DNA of 64,000 nt, taken from Membranipora membranacea (Eukaryota; Bryozoa; Gymnolaemata; Cheilostomatida; Membraniporidae). The position numbers were made by a program, and so were the translations under genes. The notes beneath the pieces were generated by a model that saw only the letters and a program-made list of their open reading frames with translations, made no database searches and had not been told where the DNA came from. The DNA lies in the NCBI GenBank assembly GCA_914767715.1, contig OU612069.1, forward strand, positions 5,642,001-5,706,000, in the 5' to 3' direction. Numbering within the stretch: position 1 is the first letter of the stretch; every line of letters begins with the position of its first letter. This document shows positions 59,391 to 64,000 of the stretch, in pieces.

Positions 59391-59829
59391 CTGCAATAAA
59401 TAAAATAATCGATGACAGTATATGTTGCGTTGGCTGTGTCATGGCCTCGCTTCTCGGCCTATTGGCTAAGATCAAAGTGTCACTGCCAATGGCTGATTAG
59501 TGCCTGTTTCAGTTTCTGGCAGCTTGCTGCACACTTACAATTAGGAGGTCCACCATGGCCTGCCGCTAACATATACATGCCAACGCAGCAGTCTACATCG
59601 AGTTAGAACCAACTAGCCTGCATACTGACCTGAGCACTTTTTGCTGATAAACCAATTAAGGGAGCACTTCAAAGTTCCGGACAACTGGATCAAACTAAAT
59701 CTAACTGCAGCAGGAACAATCAACGAAAAAAACGAAAGTGGCTTGCTTGATGAAAAGAGTTACAGGAAAAACAAATTGCCTTCTTTACCCCTTCTGACCG
59801 GGTGCCTTTATCTTCTTGTGTAGCCTTAC

Positions 59830-59974
59830 CTTATAACTGTTCAGTAGAAACCTCTCCACACGATCTCTCTGATTGATTGAATCTCTGTATCCAGGTTACA
59901 TCCTATGGAGCACAGACAGGCTTAGAATAACACCTACACCTTTCTCCTGATTTCCCAGTTGCTTATGTAACTTT
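59830..59974 (-). pseudogene. CARD-like exon copy, one stop
   Basis: Reads KLHKQLGNQEKGVGVILSL, then a stop, then RDSINQRDRVERFLLNSYK before GTAAGG. The RDRVxxFLLN block is well kept. Confidence 0.5.
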
Positions 59975-60100
59975 CTGCATGCAAAAGAACAAGTGGATAT
60001 GAACGGATGATTGATGGTGGTGGTCACAGCTCAGGAGTATATAATTATTCTGTTATATACTCTGCTTCTGGCTGCTATTCTACCCTTAGAGTAAGTTCTC

Positions 60101-61361
60101 CCGATTGTGTAAAAGTGATATCAGCTAAATTAATTGGCTATGGTAACCGTTGGCGTCAAAATATGACGTAGGTTTAAATCACAAAGCATCTCATAGGAAA
60201 TGTACACTTTCAGCGTTTCCTAAGAGCTATCCATTAGGGTTAGCTGAGTAGCATAAGATTGAGCATTGGCAAGCTTGATTTGATGTAAGAATGAGGAAGC
60301 ATATCATCCCCTGTAATGAGATCTATGACTCATTAAAACTGATTACAGCAACCTTACTAATACTGTTGCCTAGAGCTCAGTTTTAGATATAAATTCCTGT
60401 GCCTGCATGAATACAAAATTTGGCACACCAACCTTTACTGTTTAATTTTGTCGTACGCGTCGGAATCACGATGAAAGAAAACTGTCAAACGCCTATGAAA
60501 TTTGTCCTTATCGTCATGGTGTGCGTATAATGCACATCAAAAGCAGTGTAACACTGCCTTGCAAGCGGCAGCAAATCTCAAGCGTTTATATCAAGTGCTG
60601 GGGCCAGTTTTGTGCTGCAATACCAACTAGCTATCGGAGAACTTGAGTGACCTCTGGCGTGTAGGCTACATTATTGTGACAGTATTCTGTATAAAAAAGT
60701 ATGAGCTTGTTGTTCGAACTGCACCACTAGCACTGGCACTGGCCCTAGCACTGACACTAGCACTAGTACTGGCAATGGCAATAGCGATATCAATAGCACT
60801 TAGGACATGAACCCAATCTAGACACCAGCTTTCTATTACTCATACACGTTCATCTTTGTGTAGCAATATGCCATCTAGACAATATAAATTGGTGATTCAG
60901 TTAAGGTTGTAGCTTGATACATTTTTGAGCACCATCGAGACAAGCACCATGTAGGGTTATAGTGTATAGGCTCTAGATGTCATGTCATCTATTGGGAGAG
61001 TGTACAATTGTGGTTATTAATGGTCGAAGAGTAATCATCTATAATCTCCTATGTAACAAAACAAGGAAGTTTTTTGCTTGCTATCCAAGCTAGTTGTTAT
61101 CCGCTGTATGATGTGTGGCAATTTAAAAACTCACAGCAACAACACTAAAACTGTTGCTTAGAGGTCATACTAATCAATCTAAATTGCTGCGGTATCATGA
61201 ATATAATCACAGAGTAAGGATAAGCAGAGGGGACACTTCAATGATCGTTATAGTGCCTGCGGTTTTTATCCACTGGGGGAAATTCATCAATCTGGCCACC
61301 TGCCAATTTCAGAATATATATAAGTTACAGTGGAGTTTTGTCATGCAGACATAGCCACCTT
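60101..61361. other. Intergenic, nothing coding recognised
   Basis: Contains only the hexamer tract at 60720-60800. No splice-bounded exon or repeat shared with the CARD-like array was seen after about 60.1 kb. Confidence 0.4.
60720..60800. repeat. Degenerate hexamer tandem tract (GCACTR-like)
   Basis: About a dozen imperfect 6-bp units of the type ACTGGC/ACTAGC/AATGGC in a row. Confidence 0.7.
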
Positions 61362-61748
61362 TGATAGGTCATAATTCATTCTGTATTTATCCTAAAGACT
61401 GATTTCTAACTTTTATGAAATGTCCAATCTTCGAGCTATACACCATATTATTGTCATTTTTTGCTAGGATACATAGGCTATGAGTAATCCAGGTTTTTAA
61501 AATGAGTTTTATCATATAGATTTACATAGGACTTAGGTCAATGCACGGACATTTCCTAATTTTGATGACCAGCCGTCTATCAATTGTCACATGTAAATCT
61601 ATATGACAAAACTCATTTAAAAAACCTGGATTACTCTTAGCCTATGAATCCTAGCAAAAAATGACAACAATATGGTGTATAGCTTGAAGCTTGGACATTC
61701 CAGCAAAGTAGGAAATCAGTCTTTAGGATAAATTGTGATAAACTATCA
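61362..61748. mobile_element. Foldback element, arms about 150-165 bp
   Basis: The left arm (61362-61527) and right arm (61591-61748) are near-perfect inverted copies (TTTATCCTAAAGACTGATTTC with its complement; GAGTAATCCAGG with CCTGGATTACTC) around a 63-bp loop. The outermost TGATAG bases also pair. No target duplication was confirmed, and there is no ORF. Confidence 0.8.
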
Positions 61749-61805
61749 GATGGTCTGATATGTCACATAAACTGGGATCGCTGACAGAAGATTGAATATC
61801 AATGG

Positions 61806-62411
61806 TGTGAGACCAGTAATTGCAACTTGTATAGATTTTAGCTTGCTTGATGGTTTCGAATGGTCATCTACTTCTTGTAATCTAGGCAACTATAATTTGC
61901 TAGCTCAAGGGTTTAATCTTGTAACCAGGAGATTATACTATAGAAATACTAAGTAGATATCTTTCCAACTCTAGCTATTAATCCTTGCTTATATTGCCTG
62001 GTTTTATAAACTGGTTAGAGAACCTTGTTTATCAATCCTGGTTTATATTGCCTTGTTTCATAAACTGGTTAGAGAACCTTGTTTATTAATCCTTGTTCCT
62101 TGTTCCAATAATAAGTGAGTTTATTATTCAGTAATCCTTGTATTGTAGTGTAAGAGTGAGAAGCTAGAGAGTTCTACTTAATCAAGGCCCAGTATGCTCC
62201 TTATATACTGGGGGAACAATAGGAGCGCACAATCTAATCAAATAAAAGATTAGCCAATAATAGCGGCTGTATCAGTCTTATAAAGCATGAGTGGAATTGG
62301 CCCAAAGTAATACTATGATTCACTTGAGTGCATCTATTTAAACAAAGGAGCTGGCCTTAATACAAAAGATAAACATTGAGTGCATAGCATACACTCATAG
62401 CGTTCTCATCA
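61806..62411 (-). mobile_element. Probable 3' LTR of a retroelement
   Basis: Read on the minus strand it starts TGATGAGAACG, just after a purine tract, and ends TCTCACA. Inside are a TATA box (AGTATATAAGGAG), then about 100 bases further an AATAAA signal, and a U5-like part with a 54-bp direct repeat (TTAGAGAACCTTG at 62013 and 62067). About 606 bp between TG and CA. The matching 5' LTR would lie outside the window. Confidence 0.62.
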
Positions 62412-62425
62412 TACTCCCTTCCAGC
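62412..62425 (-). promoter_or_regulatory. Polypurine tract candidate
   Basis: GCTGGAAGGGAGTA on the minus strand lies directly before the TG that would start the LTR. This is where plus-strand priming occurs in LTR elements. Confidence 0.55.
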
Positions 62426-62515
62426 ATTGAAAAATAAAACAATGCGACCAAGAATGGGAAGCTTTGAGTGAGTATGTCCATATGATTGTCTATAATCCTT
62501 GAGTTTAATTTTTGG

Positions 62516-64000
62516 CTAGTATGTGTTGACAGGATATTTAATCCCGACACGCTCTTTAGTAAGAGTAGCCATCTTCTCGTCTATGCTGGCTAATGTCCGA
62601 ACATGGTCACCTTTGAGCTTGTTCAAAAAGGCTAGTTCCCGGTCTATGTACTTGAGTTTGAGTTGTTGCTCCTGGTAAGAGACTCTGTAAGGTTGAGTTT
62701 CTGTAGCTGGTTTGGGTGGTCTGTTAGACTTGTAGTAAGTGGTGCTGGTTTCTGGTTTCCTCGGTGTTCCTCTGATAGGAGATATAGGTTTGGGGATGGT
62801 GGGTAGCTTTAGATCTGCGTACCTTAGGTCTATATCCACAGGTGGGGGTAGCGGTCTTCTCCGATCTCTTGAGGTGGACTGTCGGTGGTGTGTAGCACTT
62901 GAGTAAGGGAGAGGAGGACAGTTTTTCTGGATCTGGATTTTGTCTCTAGCTGCGTGCCAGCTTTCTCGGTCGATTTTAGTTCCATAGCTCTTGGTGTGGT
63001 GAGCTTTTTCGTTGTGGTGGTATATTCCTGTGGCTGAGCTAGATAGGACTCCGCATGTATTACAGGCGTGGACTATGTAGTGGGCCCAGGTGTGTAAACA
63101 AATCTGCTCCTTTGATTTCTCCTTGGTGTTCATTCCACATAGCCGACATTGGTTGGTTTGTTTTATCGACTTCAGTAGCTCCTTCTGTCTACCGATCGTG
63201 AACTCCGAGACATAGATATCTCTTCTAGGTTGCTGAAAAGATATGGACCTATTAGCGATAGGTTCAAACCTAATGTGGCTAATCCTGATGGGTGATTTTC
63301 TTGGAATTATGAGCAATTCCTCCTCCTCCTGTTTTTGAATTCTAAGCGATTCATCCTGGTTATGTTTTTGAATTTTGAGCAATTCATCCTTTTTACATTG
63401 CCTCTGAATTTTATCTAATTCATCTTTAGCAATGTCAAGACTGGTTAGGACAGGATTATCAATAATCTGTTCAACTCTTACCTGCACTTTTGAGGGTGCT
63501 TTCTTGATAGGAGCTGATGGTCTACTGATATTTTCTGGTTCCTGGTTAGCCTCAGTAATGGTCTCCTGACCAGTGGTGGTTTCCTGATCCATGTCCAGTA
63601 AGCTATCCTGATTCCTGGTTTGGATGACAGGAATAGTTACCTGGTCAGAGTCAGACTCAGAGGAATCTGAAGAGCTGTCCGAGAGAGATGAGTATTTTGA
63701 AGGTCGCATGTTGTTGTTGTTGTTGTGTTTAGGTAATGTCTGGTCATTATCACCTTTGCATGCTCTATTTATGCTACCTGTTACGTAATAAGTGGGAGGA
63801 GTTTTAATTGCATAACTGCTCCTCCCCCACTTAACAGGTAGTCTTTTAATTGGTCTCTCTATGGGATTAACAGATTTCTTGTGCCTAGAGAGGCATGGCC
63901 ATTCTTCCTCGTCCAATGGCGTTAGAGTATCCTCCTGAGCTGGTTCCTGATTGGATATCTTATATACCACAAAATCTTTAAACTTTTCCGGAAGTTTCCG
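62516..64000 (-). CDS. C-terminal part of a retroelement polyprotein with CCHC/C2H2-like finger (partial)
   Basis: The frame is open from the window edge to TAA at 62516; there is no ATG at its upstream end, so it is cut by the window. It starts RKLPEKFKDFVVYK, the type of sequence found near the end of LTR-element pol proteins. About 480 further residues follow: a Ser/Asp-rich acidic stretch (SDSSSDSSESDSD), an Asn run, a charged helical part (about 180-222), a finger at 275-324 (CxxC, HTWAH, HACNTCG, HHNEKAH), a Pro-rich part, and a C-terminal coiled coil (about 432-475). Intronless. It ends about 90 bp before the purine tract and LTR. Function of the tail is unknown; it is not a recognisable envelope. 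Confidence 0.7.
   Translation of the reverse strand, partial: RKLPEKFKDFVVYKISNQEPAQEDTLTPLDEEEWPCLSRHKKSVNPIERPIKRLPVKWGRSSYAIKTPPTYYVTGSINRACKGDNDQTLPKHNNNNNMRPSKYSSLSDSSSDSSESDSDQVTIPVIQTRNQDSLLDMDQETTTGQETITEANQEPENISRPSAPIKKAPSKVQVRVEQIIDNPVLTSLDIAKDELDKIQRQCKKDELLKIQKHNQDESLRIQKQEEEELLIIPRKSPIRISHIRFEPIANRSISFQQPRRDIYVSEFTIGRQKELLKSIKQTNQCRLCGMNTKEKSKEQICLHTWAHYIVHACNTCGVLSSSATGIYHHNEKAHHTKSYGTKIDRESWHAARDKIQIQKNCPPLPYSSATHHRQSTSRDRRRPLPPPVDIDLRYADLKLPTIPKPISPIRGTPRKPETSTTYYKSNRPPKPATETQPYRVSYQEQQLKLKYIDRELAFLNKLKGDHVRTLASIDEKMATLTKERVGIKYPVNTY

Larger units (their letters stand above)
54800..60100 (-). repeat. Tandem array of CARD-like exon units, decayed
   Basis: Exon-like cores with AG and GT borders occur at 55096-55224, 56937-57054, 58678-58796, 59243-59390 and 59830-59974. 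Between them lie shared intron blocks: an ACACCCCTGTTACA segment near 55.4, 56.35, 57.25 and 58.95 kb, and a TTTTCAGGATTCAAGAAATTATTGG-type segment near 55.47, 56.4, 57.4 and 59.0 kb. Spacings are about 1.8 kb then 0.57 kb. All cores have the same orientation as the downstream ROCO-caspase gene. Confidence 0.7.

Overview
The window is nuclear DNA of an animal, most likely a marine invertebrate. It is AT-rich, and its genes are split by GT-AG introns from about 70 bp to about 17 kb. Decayed non-LTR retrotransposons, a piggyBac relic, foldback elements, an LTR retroelement end and many duplicated intron segments fill the space between exons. I cannot name the species.

The main content is one 44-kb gene on the minus strand (53502 down to 9588). 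I rebuilt it exon by exon from ORFs, splice sites and intron phases. Thirteen coding exons join without a phase conflict into 1,276 codons including the stop (3,828 nt). The predicted 1,275-aa protein starts with an N-myristoylation signal (MGNTKSK), followed by leucine-rich repeats, a Roc GTPase with intact P-loop, a COR domain, a linker, and a complete caspase (p20 with SHG and QACAG, an Asp-rich linker, p10). It is a LRR-ROCO GTPase with a caspase as its output domain in place of a kinase. I know of no described animal ROCO protein with this layout, so it is my best candidate for an undescribed system: a membrane-anchored, GTP-switched caspase, perhaps an immune or cell-death receptor.

Layout. 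325-3235 (+): last five exons of a Lys/Ser-rich gene, with a 79-bp tandem repeat built from one exon's end and a foldback element in its last intron. About 5820-7363 (-): a 5'-truncated non-LTR retrotransposon. 9588-14396: caspase, linker, COR, Roc and last LRR exons. 14397-29340 and 29482-46653: two huge introns made largely of repeat families present two to five times, plus a piggyBac pseudogene (35397-38260), a reverse transcriptase remnant and a coiled-coil pseudogene. 46795-52836: an intron with a second non-LTR relic and a perfect-looking hairpin. 52837-53502: first coding exons. 54.8-60.1 kb (-): at least five decayed copies of an exon resembling the second half of a CARD, one still open. 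61.36-61.75 kb: a foldback. 61.8-64.0 kb (-): an LTR, a purine tract and the C-terminal end of a retroelement polyprotein that leaves the window.

How the parts relate: LRR exons 3 and 4 are 141-nt phase-2/phase-2 cassettes with related upstream introns, so the sensor part grew by exon duplication. Exon-less copies of one exon's flanks suggest that further cassettes were lost. CARD-like exons and a caspase-bearing receptor on the same strand would fit a cell-death or immunity locus, but a shared transcript is not shown.
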